Shown in pieces: positions 56,213 through 64,000 of a stretch of 64,000 nt of DNA. Position numbers and translations under genes: made by a program. The DNA is taken from the NCBI RefSeq assembly GCF_001556045.1, contig NZ_LSIC01000073.1, forward strand, positions 197,249-261,248. The letters are read 5' to 3'. The notes beneath the pieces were generated by a model that ran no database searches, had not been told where the DNA came from, and saw nothing but the letters and a program-made list of their open reading frames with translations. The first letter of the stretch is position 1; each line of letters begins with the position of its first letter. The stretch is from Bradyrhizobium sp. CCH5-F6. Its GTDB lineage: Bacteria; Pseudomonadota; Alphaproteobacteria; Rhizobiales; Xanthobacteraceae.

Positions 56213-57651
56213 GCCTGCAAGGCTCCTTGGGTCGCCTGAGCGGCCAGCCTGGCGCGGATGCCGTCGATCTTTCCGTTCCGATAGAACAGATTGTAGGTGT
56301 CGAACGGAATGATCGCGCCCTGCTCCGTCACGAAATGGATGCAGGAGCGCTTGACGTTGCCGACGCAGAAATTGAAGCGGTCGAGAAACTGCACGATGGT
56401 GACGCGGAAGACGTTTTCGTAAGTGAGCCCGTCCGGGACCTGAAAGCTCGGCAGGCAGCACAGCAATTCGCAGACGCGCTCGCTGGTGTTCAGTGGCCCC
56501 GACGACAGCGAGAACAGGTCCAAGAACTTCTCCTGGAATTTCTCCCGCAGCATCGGATATTTCTCCGGGCTGATGGTGTTGGGCATCACCGCGACCAGCT
56601 GTTCCTGCGGAATCAGAGAGGTCAGCGGCAGCACCTTGTCGCCGTTGCGCAGGCCATAGCCGATCGAGATGCTCTCGGGATTGCAGGGTAGCGGGATCAT
56701 GTCCTTGTCGCCGAACACGCCGGTCTCGATCACGCGCTTGCGGATCTCCGACAGCATGATGCGGTCGGTGGTCTTGTCGAAATCCTCGTTGCGACCGGCA
56801 TCCTGCACCGGCTGGAGCGTGACACCGCGAACGCATTTCCAGGCCAGCGCGTGGCGCACGATGTCGCCGATCTCGGCATCGTTGACGCCGCGCTTGATGG
56901 TCGCGACCAGCGTGGTCGACACGCCATAATGCTCGAGATTCTCCAGGGCCTGCTGGCGGATCTTTCGCAGGTCCGCGCCGCGCAGATTGATCAGGGCATC
57001 GCGCTGAAGCGAATCGAACTGGAGATAGACCTCGAGCCCGCGCCTGTTCTCGGCGAGCCGCGCCACGAAATCCTTCTCGCGAGCGATGCGCAGGCCGTTG
57101 GTGTTGATCATGACATGGCGGATCGGGCGGGCGCGCACGGCGTCCAGGATCTCGAAGAAGTCGGGATGCAGCGTCGGCTCGCCGCCGGAAATCTGCACCA
57201 GGTCAGGTTCGCCCTCGCTCGCCACCAGCGCGTCCAGCATCTTCTCGACCGTTGCGAGCGGGGTGAATTTCGTCCGTGCAGGCGCCGATTCGGCAAAGCA
57301 GACCGGGCAGGTGAGATTGCAGTGCTCGGTGATCTCGATCAGTGCGAGGCAGGAATGCTGCTCGTGGTCGGCGCAGAGGCCGCAATCATAGGGACAGCCG
57401 AACTCCGTGCGGCTCTGAAAATGCAGCGGCCGGTCACCCGGCTTGATGAAGTCCTTGCACAGACGCCAATAGGCCGCGTCCGTCGACACCAGCGTCGATT
57501 GGACGCCATGCTGCTTGCAGCGCTTTTCGTACCAGACCTCGTTGCCGAGAATCTGGATCTTGGTCGGCACCAGCGTCAGGCAGGTCTCGCAGAGGGACTG
57601 AGTCTGGCCCCAGAAGACATAGGGACGCGACTTACGCAGCGGCGCGTTCAT
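56209..57651 (-). CDS. Radical SAM protein resembling tetraether lipid synthase (Tes/MJ0619 group)
   Basis: A 480-residue radical SAM enzyme with many extra cysteines. N-terminal CETC (21-24) with C45 and C65 fits a rubredoxin-like metal site; C86, C90, C93 and C101 fit an extra Fe-S cluster; the radical SAM cluster is EHC111NLTC115PVC118F, followed by GGEP (156-159). The C-terminal half has more Cys (MIPLPCNPESISIGYG, VCELLCC, NFCVGNVKRSC). This cluster-rich layout is that of Methanocaldococcus MJ0619/Tes, which joins two lipid tails at their ends. Here the neighbours are an Lgt-like membrane enzyme (20-base overlap) and a small membrane protein (4-base overlap). A lipid-tail coupling or modifying reaction is likely but not shown; related radical SAM proteins with other substrates exist. 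Confidence 0.82.
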   Translation of the reverse strand: MNAPLRKSRPYVFWGQTQSLCETCLTLVPTKIQILGNEVWYEKRCKQHGVQSTLVSTDAAYWRLCKDFIKPGDRPLHFQSRTEFGCPYDCGLCADHEQHSCLALIEITEHCNLTCPVCFAESAPARTKFTPLATVEKMLDALVASEGEPDLVQISGGEPTLHPDFFEILDAVRARPIRHVMINTNGLRIAREKDFVARLAENRRGLEVYLQFDSLQRDALINLRGADLRKIRQQALENLEHYGVSTTLVATIKRGVNDAEIGDIVRHALAWKCVRGVTLQPVQDAGRNEDFDKTTDRIMLSEIRKRVIETGVFGDKDMIPLPCNPESISIGYGLRNGDKVLPLTSLIPQEQLVAVMPNTISPEKYPMLREKFQEKFLDLFSLSSGPLNTSERVCELLCCLPSFQVPDGLTYENVFRVTIVQFLDRFNFCVGNVKRSCIHFVTEQGAIIPFDTYNLFYRNGKIDGIRARLAAQATQGALQA

Positions 57652-58348
57652 GCAGGGACCTCGCTTCGGGCGCCGTCGCCAGCATGAATGCGGCGTAGAG
57701 CAGGATGGATAGCGACAGCAGGTGAAACAGCGTGAAGGGGCCGATCAGCGTGCCATAAGGCTTGAGGAATTCCCACAGGAAGCGCTGCGCTCCATAATAG
57801 ACGAGGACGAGGTAGAAACCATTGGTGATCACGAACGCGTTTCGGTTCAAGGCCGCCACGACGTAGACGATCGCGAAGACGGCCATGGCTGCGCTCTCGT
57901 AGAGCTGCACGGGATGGCGAAGGATGCCATCGCCGAAATCATGGCCGAAAGGCTGCGTCGTCGGTGTGCCATAGGTGAAGTCGTCGAGGCCGGCGAAGTA
58001 GCAGCCGAGCCGGCCGATCGCGATGCCGAGCGCCAGGGGCAGCGCAAACCGGGCGCCGGTTCGCACCGCGATCCCCGCGGACCATTTGTAGAGCTCGATC
58101 GCCACGATGCCGCCGGCCAGCGCGCCCTCCACCGAGCGCGCGATGCCGCTCTGGCCCGAGAGCCAAAGATTGGCCGACCCGAACAGATAGGCGCCAAGGC
58201 CGGCGCCGAACACCAGAGCGGCGATATACGGTAGCTCGAAGGATTGCGCCGGAAACTGCAAGCCCTGTCGCGCCAGCCACCAGACGGCGGCGGCCGCCGC
58301 CAGCCACGCCAAGACGTCGAAGATGGTGTGAAGAAAAGCCCCGCTCAT
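57632..58348 (-). CDS. Lgt-like prolipoprotein diacylglyceryl transferase family protein
   Basis: A 238-residue inner-membrane protein with about seven hydrophobic helices. Lgt markers are visible but altered: RSVEGALAGGIV (71-82), GRLGCYFAGLDDFTYG (112-127) in place of G-R-x-G-N-F-x-x-G-E, RHPVQLYES (144-152) for the H-P-S-Q-L-Y-E motif, and FLWEFLKP at the end. The change of Asn-Phe to Cys-Tyr and loss of the Glu suggest a different acceptor than lipoproteins. Real Lgt is usually elsewhere in such genomes. First gene of the operon with the radical SAM enzyme, so a phospholipid-tail or glycerol-transfer role is inferred. Confidence 0.82.
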   Translation of the reverse strand: MSGAFLHTIFDVLAWLAAAAAVWWLARQGLQFPAQSFELPYIAALVFGAGLGAYLFGSANLWLSGQSGIARSVEGALAGGIVAIELYKWSAGIAVRTGARFALPLALGIAIGRLGCYFAGLDDFTYGTPTTQPFGHDFGDGILRHPVQLYESAAMAVFAIVYVVAALNRNAFVITNGFYLVLVYYGAQRFLWEFLKPYGTLIGPFTLFHLLSLSILLYAAFMLATAPEARSLHERAAA

Positions 58349-58403
58349 GCGGAACCGACTATAGCACGCTTTCGATCAGAAGGGCGCGCCGCTCATTGCT
58401 GTG

Positions 58404-58561
58404 CCTTCTCCCCTTGTGGGCCCTTGTGGGAGAGGGCGTCACCCCTCGCAGACACAGGCTCACTGGGGTGAGGGGTCTTTCTCGGCAGACGAACTCGCGG
58501 AGAGAACCCCTCATCCGACGCGCGCACTGCGCGCGTCACCTTCTCCCACAAGGGGAGAAGG
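58404..58561. repeat. Long imperfect inverted repeat with a duplicated arm (type F)
   Basis: The ends CCTTCTCCCCTTGTGGG and CTTCTCCCACAAGGGGAGAA are complementary. The left arm contains CCCTTGTGGG twice in a row (58411-58430), which looks like a recent slip duplication. Inner arms GTCACCCCTCG... and GAGGGGT..., and a GCGCGCACTGCGCGCG hairpin, also pair. Fills the gap between the regulator gene and the Lgt-like gene. Confidence 0.75.
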
Positions 58562-58574
58562 AAGAAGCCTTTTG

Positions 58575-59339
58575 CTAACCGGCTTCCCGCTCCTCGGTCG
58601 GGTAGACGCCGCGCAGCACCTCCTCGAAATGCATCTTCACGGCATCGTTGCACAGACAGGCGCGAAGCTTCAGGCCATCGCGGTTGCGAACCAGGATCGA
58701 ACCCCGCCTCGTGTCGAGAATCCGTTCCGCCTTGAACGATTGGAGCACGCGGCTGGCATAGCTGCGGCCGACGCCGAGCAGCGTCGCGAGCTGTTCGTGG
58801 GTCAGCGGCACGCTGGTTTCGTCGCCGGTCCGCTCCATCGCCGCCAGGATCCATTTGGCGGTACGCTGCTCTATCGAATGGATCGCGTTGCAGGCGGTCG
58901 ACTGGAAGATCTGGGCCAGCAGGCAATCGGCATAGCGGGCAAAGATGTTGCGCAGGGATGCCGAGCGCTGCTTGGCGGCTTCCAGCTTCCCGACATGGAT
59001 CCGCGCGAACGGCCCGCCGAACTTTACACAGATGCGGGTGTAGGCCGGCAGGAATCCCTCGCTGACGATGCCGCCCACCGCGCCTTCGCGGCCGACCAGG
59101 ATGGTTTCGACGTCACGGCCGTCCTCGTTGGGGACGAGGAAAGTCGCGAGCGACGGCCCGCAGGGGAAATGGACGACCTGTACGTCGTCGCCGGGATTGT
59201 AGAGCAATTGCCCTGCCGCGGAATCTTCGACGGTCACGTGCGATGCAAGGAGGGCATAGTCCGCCTGGCTCAAACGCCGCAGCAGATTATTGGCCGGCCG
59301 ACTCTCGACCTGGGTGACCTTGGTGATGTGCGCGTCCAT
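58575..59339 (-). CDS. Crp/Fnr family transcriptional regulator
   Basis: A 254-residue DNA-binding regulator. Residues 30-150 form a cNMP-type beta-barrel (AGQLLYNPGDDVQVVHFPCG, VGREGAVGGIVSEG) that lacks the classical cAMP phosphate-binding R-S/T pocket, and there is no Fnr cysteine set. The C-terminal winged helix is EQRTAKWILAAMERTG then LTHEQLATLLGVGRSYASRVLQ (recognition helix). ATG 59339 is preceded by GGGAG. It sits on the same strand upstream of the Lgt-like operon (227 bases, with a repeat between) and could control it; not proven. Ligand unknown. Confidence 0.88.
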   Translation of the reverse strand: MDAHITKVTQVESRPANNLLRRLSQADYALLASHVTVEDSAAGQLLYNPGDDVQVVHFPCGPSLATFLVPNEDGRDVETILVGREGAVGGIVSEGFLPAYTRICVKFGGPFARIHVGKLEAAKQRSASLRNIFARYADCLLAQIFQSTACNAIHSIEQRTAKWILAAMERTGDETSVPLTHEQLATLLGVGRSYASRVLQSFKAERILDTRRGSILVRNRDGLKLRACLCNDAVKMHFEEVLRGVYPTEEREAG

Positions 59340-59517
59340 CCTCAACTCCCGTCCTTGCTGTCACCTTAGCGAGTTCCATCCGTTCCCTATGTGCACAAGT
59401 GGACAGACTGGAGAACGTTGATGTGGTGAGTTTCGTTCCGGGAACCCTCCGATGTGCTGCGCGCAGGCATCGTGTCGCGGCAGTCCTGATCCGAAAACCC
59501 CAACGCACGATGCGATC

Positions 59518-59892
59518 ATGGCACCCGTACCCTCCGACGGCTCCGGCTCGCCGGCCGATGTTCTGATCGTCGAGGACGATCCGATCATCGCGATCGATTA
59601 CGAGGACCGTCTCCTCGGCTTCGGTGTGACGAGCGTACGCACCGTCGGTTCGGTGATGCAGGCGCTGGATGCCATCGCAAAGCGTACGCCCGATTTCGCG
59701 CTGCTCGATGTCGAGCTGATCCGCGAGACGAGCTTTGCGATCGCCGAGCGGCTGATCGCGTTGAAGGTTCCGTTCGTTTTCGTCACCGGCTACGGCGCCG
59801 AGGCGCGTATTCCGCCCGAACTGGCAGGTCGGCCGCGGTTGCAAAAGCCGTGTTCGAGCGACGCGCTCGAAGCGGCGCTTAACGTGCGCTGA
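59518..59892 (+). CDS. Single-domain response regulator (CheY-like receiver)
   Basis: A 124-residue receiver domain without output domain. Acidic pair in VLIVEDDPIIA, phosphorylation Asp in FALLDVELI, Thr in VFVTGYGAE, and Lys in RLQKPCSSDALE. The start is taken at ATG 59518 because the earlier frame (from 59452) is Cys-rich and unlike the family, but that ATG cannot be excluded. No histidine kinase adjoins. The stop is 8 bases from the convergent phoD stop. Confidence 0.87.
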   Translation: MAPVPSDGSGSPADVLIVEDDPIIAIDYEDRLLGFGVTSVRTVGSVMQALDAIAKRTPDFALLDVELIRETSFAIAERLIALKVPFVFVTGYGAEARIPPELAGRPRLQKPCSSDALEAALNVR

Positions 59893-59899
59893 CCAGCGA

Positions 59900-61441
59900 T
59901 CAGCTCTGCTTCGGGTCAAGCGTCGTCGACCACAGTGCCACGTCGGCGCGGTCGCGCAGGGTCACCGTCATCTGGCCGGACGCGCCGTCGATCTTGACGT
60001 GACCGAAGAACTGCATGCCCGCGGACGGCGGCAGGTTCTGGCTGCCCTTGCCCGGCGCCTTGACGAAGCGCACCTCGGGCCCGAACGTGTTGTCGAGCGC
60101 GTTGGGACCGAAAGTTCCGGCGTGCAGAGGGCCGGACACGAACTCCCAGAACGGATCGAACTCCTGGAATTGCGCCTTGTTCGGATCGTAATAGTGCGCG
60201 GCGGCGTAATGCACGTCCGCCGTCAGCCACACGGTGTTGCTGATCGGCGCCATCTTGATGAAGCGCAGGATGTCGGCGATCTCAAGCTCGCGGCCACGCA
60301 CCGGGCCGTCGCCCTGCGCAACGGCTTCCGAGCCTCCCTTTGGCGTGTCCGAGACGATCAGGCCGATCGGCATGTCCGACGCGATCACCTTCCATGTCGC
60401 CCGCGAATTGAGGAGGCCGCGCTTGAGCCAGGCGATCTGGTCCGGGCCGAGGAAGTAGCTTGCGGGGCCGTAGGCGGCCTCGAGATTGGGCCCGTTCGGG
60501 CCGCGATAGCTGCGCTCGTCGAGCACGAACACGTCGAGATGCGGGCCGTAGGAGATCTGGCGATAGACGCGGCCGGGCTCAGCGATGCTCTCGCGCATCG
60601 GGTACATCTCGTGGAAGGCGCGCCCTGCGCGGGCCGCGAGCAGCGAAATGTCGCGCACCTTGTAGGCGGCCGGCAGCTCTTTCGACGGCGACCAGTTGTT
60701 GGTCACCTCGTGATCGTCCCACTGCACGAAGATCGGCACCTCGGCATTGAAGGCGCGGAGGTTGTCGTCGGTGAGATTGTATTTGTGCGCGGCGCGGTAC
60801 TCGTCCAGCGTCTCGGCGACCTTCGCCTTCTCCGGGATGGTCAGATTCTTCCAGATCTTGCCGTCGGCGAGCTTCACCTCGGATTGGATCGGACCGTCGG
60901 CATAGATCGTGTCGCCGGAATGCAGGAAGAAATCCGGCCGGTGCTTGCGCATCGCCTGGAAGGTGAGCATGCCGCCGTCGTCGGGGTTGATGCCCCAGCC
61001 CTGGCCGGCGACGTCGCCGCCCCAGACGAAGTTGACGTCGCGGCGGTCGGCCGGCGCGGTCCGGAAGCGGCCGACCACGGGCTCGCCCTCGACCGCGCTG
61101 TGCGAGAGATCGCGGAAGCGGACGCGGTAGAAGATGTCCTGGCCGCCCGGCAGGTTCTCCAGCAGCATTTTTGCCGTGAAGTCGCTCTCGGGAAGCGCGG
61201 CGATCGGCGGCAGCGCACGGGCATCCCTGAACGTATCAGTCGTCGCGACCTCGACCAGCATCTGCGCCGGCCGGTCGGTACGCGCCCAGACCACACCGCC
61301 GTCGACGGTGACGTCGCCAGACTGCAAGCCATGGGTGACCGCCGGCCGGTCCGCGGCGCGCGAGAGATAGGGCATCGCGACCGCGCCAAGTGCGCCGGCG
61401 CTTGTGGTGAGGAAGCGGCGGCGGGAGAATTTGATGTTCAT
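59900..61441 (-). CDS. phoD: Alkaline phosphatase D family protein
   Basis: A 513-residue Tat-exported phosphatase/phosphodiesterase. Tat signal FSRRRFLTTSAGALGAVAMP, then an N-terminal beta-sandwich (VTHGLQSGDVTVDGGVVWAR) and the metallophosphatase core: FVWGGDVAGQGWG, FFLHSGDTIYADGP, VQWDDHEVTNNWSP, RSYRGPNG and VWLTADVHYAAAHYY. These supply the Fe/Ca ligands of PhoD. It would release phosphate from phosphodiesters outside the inner membrane, often under phosphate starvation. Confidence 0.94.
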   Translation of the reverse strand: MNIKFSRRRFLTTSAGALGAVAMPYLSRAADRPAVTHGLQSGDVTVDGGVVWARTDRPAQMLVEVATTDTFRDARALPPIAALPESDFTAKMLLENLPGGQDIFYRVRFRDLSHSAVEGEPVVGRFRTAPADRRDVNFVWGGDVAGQGWGINPDDGGMLTFQAMRKHRPDFFLHSGDTIYADGPIQSEVKLADGKIWKNLTIPEKAKVAETLDEYRAAHKYNLTDDNLRAFNAEVPIFVQWDDHEVTNNWSPSKELPAAYKVRDISLLAARAGRAFHEMYPMRESIAEPGRVYRQISYGPHLDVFVLDERSYRGPNGPNLEAAYGPASYFLGPDQIAWLKRGLLNSRATWKVIASDMPIGLIVSDTPKGGSEAVAQGDGPVRGRELEIADILRFIKMAPISNTVWLTADVHYAAAHYYDPNKAQFQEFDPFWEFVSGPLHAGTFGPNALDNTFGPEVRFVKAPGKGSQNLPPSAGMQFFGHVKIDGASGQMTVTLRDRADVALWSTTLDPKQS

Positions 61442-61541
61442 GAAGCGTTTTTTCGAGAGCTGAGATCGCGCAGTGCGCGCTCCGGAATGACGATGAACTA
61501 TATTGAGACGATGTGACGCAGCAATTACGTGCGCAAGGCGT

Positions 61542-62990
61542 TCACGCGTTGCCGGCAGCTCTGAACTGCGTGCCGGCGCGTTGCAGGTTCTGCGGCAGGC
61601 TCATCAGCAGCGCCTTGCGGTCGGCGACCGCGGAGTGGAACTGGTCGAGTGCGATGTTGAAGGCGGTGAGCGCGCCTTCCTCGATCGCGCCGTGATCGTA
61701 GCAGCGCAGCGTATCGCGCAGGATGTCGTCGGCCTCGGTCTGCATCTGATCGAGCTCATCGGTCGTCTCGCACTTGCGTGCAGCGGCGATCATGTCGAGC
61801 AGGCGTTCGCGCTGATGATTGTTGCTGTCGCGCTCGTCCTTCTTCAGATAGCCGGCGAACCAGGCACCGATCGAGCCCATGGCCGAAAGCGCCATCAGGC
61901 CCCACCAGATGTAATCGCTGTATCTGTCGAGGAACGTCTTTTCCTCGCCGTCGACGAAGGCGGCTGCACCCGGGTGCACCGGGATCACCGCATCCTTGTC
62001 GGTGTCGGGCGTTTCGATCTTCGCCGCCAACGGGAATTCCGTCACCAGTTGCTGGCGCACGGCGAAGAGCTGCCGCGTGAACGCCGCGATGGTGGATTCG
62101 GACACGCCTCTGCGCGCCACGATGTGGTGCGAGAAGCTGATGGTCTTGACCTCGTCCTCGGGGCGAGCGGGCGAGCCACCATAGGTGCCGGCGGGAATCT
62201 CGGACGCTTCGTAGACCGGATGGTTTTGCGCGATCGCGTCCGCCGAATCGATCGCGAGGAAGGTGGGAGCGCCGAAATCCTTGGTGGAGGCGGCGATCGC
62301 ATCCGACGTGATCTTGCTGTTGACGGGGCCGGCCGCGAGATAGACGTCGGCCTTCTGCGCCTTGATCGCCTCGGCTGCTTCGTTCGCCGGGAATTGCACG
62401 ATCTCGACCTTGGCGGGATCGACGCCGTATTGCTGGAGGATCACCTTGAGCAAATTGACGTTGGCCTGGGTGCGGCCGACCACACCGACGCGATGGCCGG
62501 CGAGCTGCGCGATCTTGGTGATCTTTGGGCCGCGCTTCTTGCCTTTGCCCGGCACGGACCACAGCACCACGACGTTCTTGCGCAGGGTCGCGACCGCTTG
62601 CGCGTTCTTGGGCACGTCGACGTCGCCGCGCACGATGGCGAGATCGACCTTGCCTTCCTTGAGTGCCTCGGCGCTGGCTGTGGCGCCGTCGGTCTGGAAC
62701 GGCCGCAGCCGCACATAGCTCTTGGTCTGCGTGAAGGCCTGCGTCAGCGTCTGCACGACCTTGACGTCGTCGCTGTTGGCCGGACCAACTGCGATTCTCA
62801 GCGTCACCGGACGCATCGCGAAGTAATAGCCGCCTGCGAGCGCGCCGACGATCGCGAGCACGAGCGCCAGAGTCACGAGCGCCGTCTTCCGCGCCGCGGA
62901 TCGCGGCGAAGGAGGAGGAGGGGGCGCTTCGGCCAGGTCCAATCCCCCGGTCATTGATCTCCCAAACAGGCGCTTCAGGCTCAGTTTCAT
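61542..62990 (-). CDS. TAXI family TRAP-type solute-binding protein, membrane-anchored
   Basis: A 482-residue protein: Pro-rich cytoplasmic start, one membrane helix (about residues 35-60, TALVTLALVLAIVGALAGGY), a periplasmic TAXI binding domain (LRIAVGPANSDDVKVVQTL, LAGHRVGVVGRTQANVNLLK, DAVIPVHPGAAAF), a second membrane helix near 380-398 (YIWWGLMALSAMGSIGAWFA) and a cytoplasmic helical C-terminus with MQTEADDILRDTL. Normal TAXI proteins are about 320 residues and free. No TRAP permease genes adjoin. It may be a membrane sensor or a scavenging receptor. The C-terminal part is the unusual piece. Confidence 0.87.
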   Translation of the reverse strand: MKLSLKRLFGRSMTGGLDLAEAPPPPPSPRSAARKTALVTLALVLAIVGALAGGYYFAMRPVTLRIAVGPANSDDVKVVQTLTQAFTQTKSYVRLRPFQTDGATASAEALKEGKVDLAIVRGDVDVPKNAQAVATLRKNVVVLWSVPGKGKKRGPKITKIAQLAGHRVGVVGRTQANVNLLKVILQQYGVDPAKVEIVQFPANEAAEAIKAQKADVYLAAGPVNSKITSDAIAASTKDFGAPTFLAIDSADAIAQNHPVYEASEIPAGTYGGSPARPEDEVKTISFSHHIVARRGVSESTIAAFTRQLFAVRQQLVTEFPLAAKIETPDTDKDAVIPVHPGAAAFVDGEEKTFLDRYSDYIWWGLMALSAMGSIGAWFAGYLKKDERDSNNHQRERLLDMIAAARKCETTDELDQMQTEADDILRDTLRCYDHGAIEEGALTAFNIALDQFHSAVADRKALLMSLPQNLQRAGTQFRAAGNA

Positions 62991-63145
62991 CTTGAGCCGG
63001 CGGTGTACGCTCGTAATTGTAGCAAATTTCCTGTCCAGCCGGGGTTACATCTCCGTCATGGTTAGCGGATGCAGGAAATCCCGTATGAACCCGGGTGCCG
63101 GCGCGGTGTTAGGGTAAAGTTCCCCTAACGGACGGAGACGACACA

Positions 63146-63442
63146 ATGGCAGAACGGCTTTCGGCGGAGGCGCGCAAGCAGGCGATGGGCGAACTACCGG
63201 GCTGGACCGACGTCCAGGGCCGCGACGCCATCGCGAAAACCTTTGTCTTCAGGGATTTCAACGAGGCGTTCGGCTTCATGACCCGCGCCGCGCTGGTCGC
63301 CGAGAAGATGGACCACCATCCCGAATGGCGCAACGTCTACAAGACGGTGGAGGTGGTGCTGTCGACCCATGACGCCGGCGGCGTCACCGCGCGCGACATT
63401 GCGCTGGCCAAGGCGATGAACGCCATCGCAGGTTCAGGCTGA
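63146..63442 (+). CDS. phhB: 4a-hydroxytetrahydrobiopterin dehydratase
   Basis: A 98-residue pterin-4a-carbinolamine dehydratase (PCD/DCoH). The conserved motif is [18 protein letters not shown] with the catalytic His pair, then [20 protein letters not shown]. It recycles the pterin cofactor of phenylalanine hydroxylase, or acts in folate-type salvage. No phenylalanine hydroxylase gene adjoins. Confidence 0.93.
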   Translation: MAERLSAEARKQAMGELPGWTDVQGRDAIAKTFVFRDFNEAFGFMTRAALVAEKMDHHPEWRNVYKTVEVVLSTHDAGGVTARDIALAKAMNAIAGSG

Positions 63443-63541
63443 CGACAAGCTGACGTCTTGCAGGGACCGGCGGCATCCCCATGTTGTGATCAGCCGGGAT
63501 GGCGCGATCCGCCGCCTCCGGCAAAACGGGGAGTATGGAGC

Positions 63542-63931
63542 ATGGCTGCCGAGCACAGCGTCGGCTTCGAGCCGGCCGATCGGCTCGCGGAAGATCGCGA
63601 GAGCGTGCGCCGCCGCTTCTGGCGCAAGCTGAAGCATGTCGCCGCGCGATTGCCGTTCGCGGAAGACTTGCTTGCCGCCTATTACTGCGCGTTCGACCGG
63701 CAGACGCCGCGCCACGTCCAGGCCTCGCTGCTCGGGGCCATCGCCTACTTCATCCTGCCGTTCGACTTCGTCGCCGACGTGATGCCCATCCTCGGCTTCG
63801 CCGATGACGCCGCCGTGCTCGCCACCGCCATCCGCATGGTTGCAGGCCACATCACGAACGAGCATCGCGAGGCCGCCCGCGCCGCGCTGAAGCGCGGGGT
63901 GGGTGAAGCGGAGGCGGACGCAGCGCAATAG
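63542..63931 (+). CDS. YkvA family protein (DUF1232)
   Basis: A 129-residue protein with the DUF1232 core: AYYCAFDRQTPRHVQASLLG, then AIAYFILPFDFVADVMPILGF, a membrane-embedded or re-entrant hairpin with the conserved P-F-D-F-V-A-D turn, and DDAAVLATAIRMVAGHI. Role unknown; some members are linked to stress and membrane. Start at ATG 63542 by fit to the domain. Confidence 0.88.
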   Translation: MAAEHSVGFEPADRLAEDRESVRRRFWRKLKHVAARLPFAEDLLAAYYCAFDRQTPRHVQASLLGAIAYFILPFDFVADVMPILGFADDAAVLATAIRMVAGHITNEHREAARAALKRGVGEAEADAAQ

Positions 63932-63950
63932 ATTCGCCACCAGCACACTG

Positions 63951-63979
63951 TCATGCCCCGGCTTGACCGGGGCATCCAG
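63951..63979. repeat. Type A palindromic repeat, partial at the right edge
   Basis: TCATGCCCCGGCTTGACCGG followed by GGCATCCAG: the left arm and hairpin of the same repeat type as 7428-7512; any second arm would lie past the window edge. Confidence 0.6.
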
Positions 63980-64000
63980 GGCGGATTCAACCGTTCGTCG

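Noticed and set aside
59999..61516. A 505-codon plus-strand frame opposite phoD
   Set aside because: Antisense shadow; phoD on the other strand has a Tat signal and all catalytic motifs.

Overview
The window looks like chromosome from a Bradyrhizobium-type alphaproteobacterium (Nitrobacteraceae). The grounds are high GC with strong third-position GC bias, the alphaproteobacterial order tsaD/gpsA and hemD-mitofilin-hemY, the heparinase-like gene between purH and rsmB, and families common in that genus (DUF2239, UMF1 MFS, DUF5939 cyclase, TAXI protein). The assignment rests on reading the proteins; no database search was run.

Layout. Positions 1-4700 are accessory: a large protein cut by the left edge, with a PD-(D/E)XK-like nuclease core, a STAND-like P-loop ATPase and a long helical tail (an Avs-like defence architecture), followed by about 950 bases of gene debris that includes a probable Fic-type toxin stump. 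From 4706 on, ordinary chromosomal genes follow: an NAD-dependent epimerase; a periplasmic sorbosone/glucose dehydrogenase with a dihaem cytochrome c; ketopantoate reductase; a hydroxychromene carboxylate isomerase-like protein; a MATE pump; DUF2239 and GST genes sharing a promoter with paired palindromes; gamma-glutamyltransferase; UMF1 MFS; purH, heparinase-like, rsmB; sdhAF4-like; a thermonuclease; an L,D-transpeptidase; acs; topoisomerase IB; the tsaD-gpsA-EVE operon; hemD-mitofilin-hemY; and tRNA-Thr(CGT).

The second half holds small secreted proteins, a NodB-type deacetylase, an MFS_3 exporter, a Tat hydrolase, a P450, a class III cyclase, TerB, an SDR, an amidotransferase, enoyl-CoA hydratase, tRNA-Ala(CGC), yggT-DUF167-folD, ppa, a GNAT protein, a four-gene overlapping operon (hydrolase, DUF2269, SDR-DoxX, DCC), an amine oxidase-like flavoprotein, typA, a three-gene lipid-type operon (Lgt-like, multi-cluster radical SAM, small membrane protein), a Crp/Fnr regulator, a receiver protein, phoD, a TAXI protein, a pterin dehydratase and a YkvA protein.

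The two most promising leads for undescribed biology are the Lgt-like/radical SAM/small-membrane-protein operon (55916-58348), where the radical SAM enzyme resembles archaeal tetraether lipid synthase, and the nuclease-STAND protein at the left edge. Smaller leads are RNA hairpins that would mask the ribosome binding sites of two neighbouring small secreted protein genes, paired operator-like palindromes, and several families of intergenic palindromic repeats.
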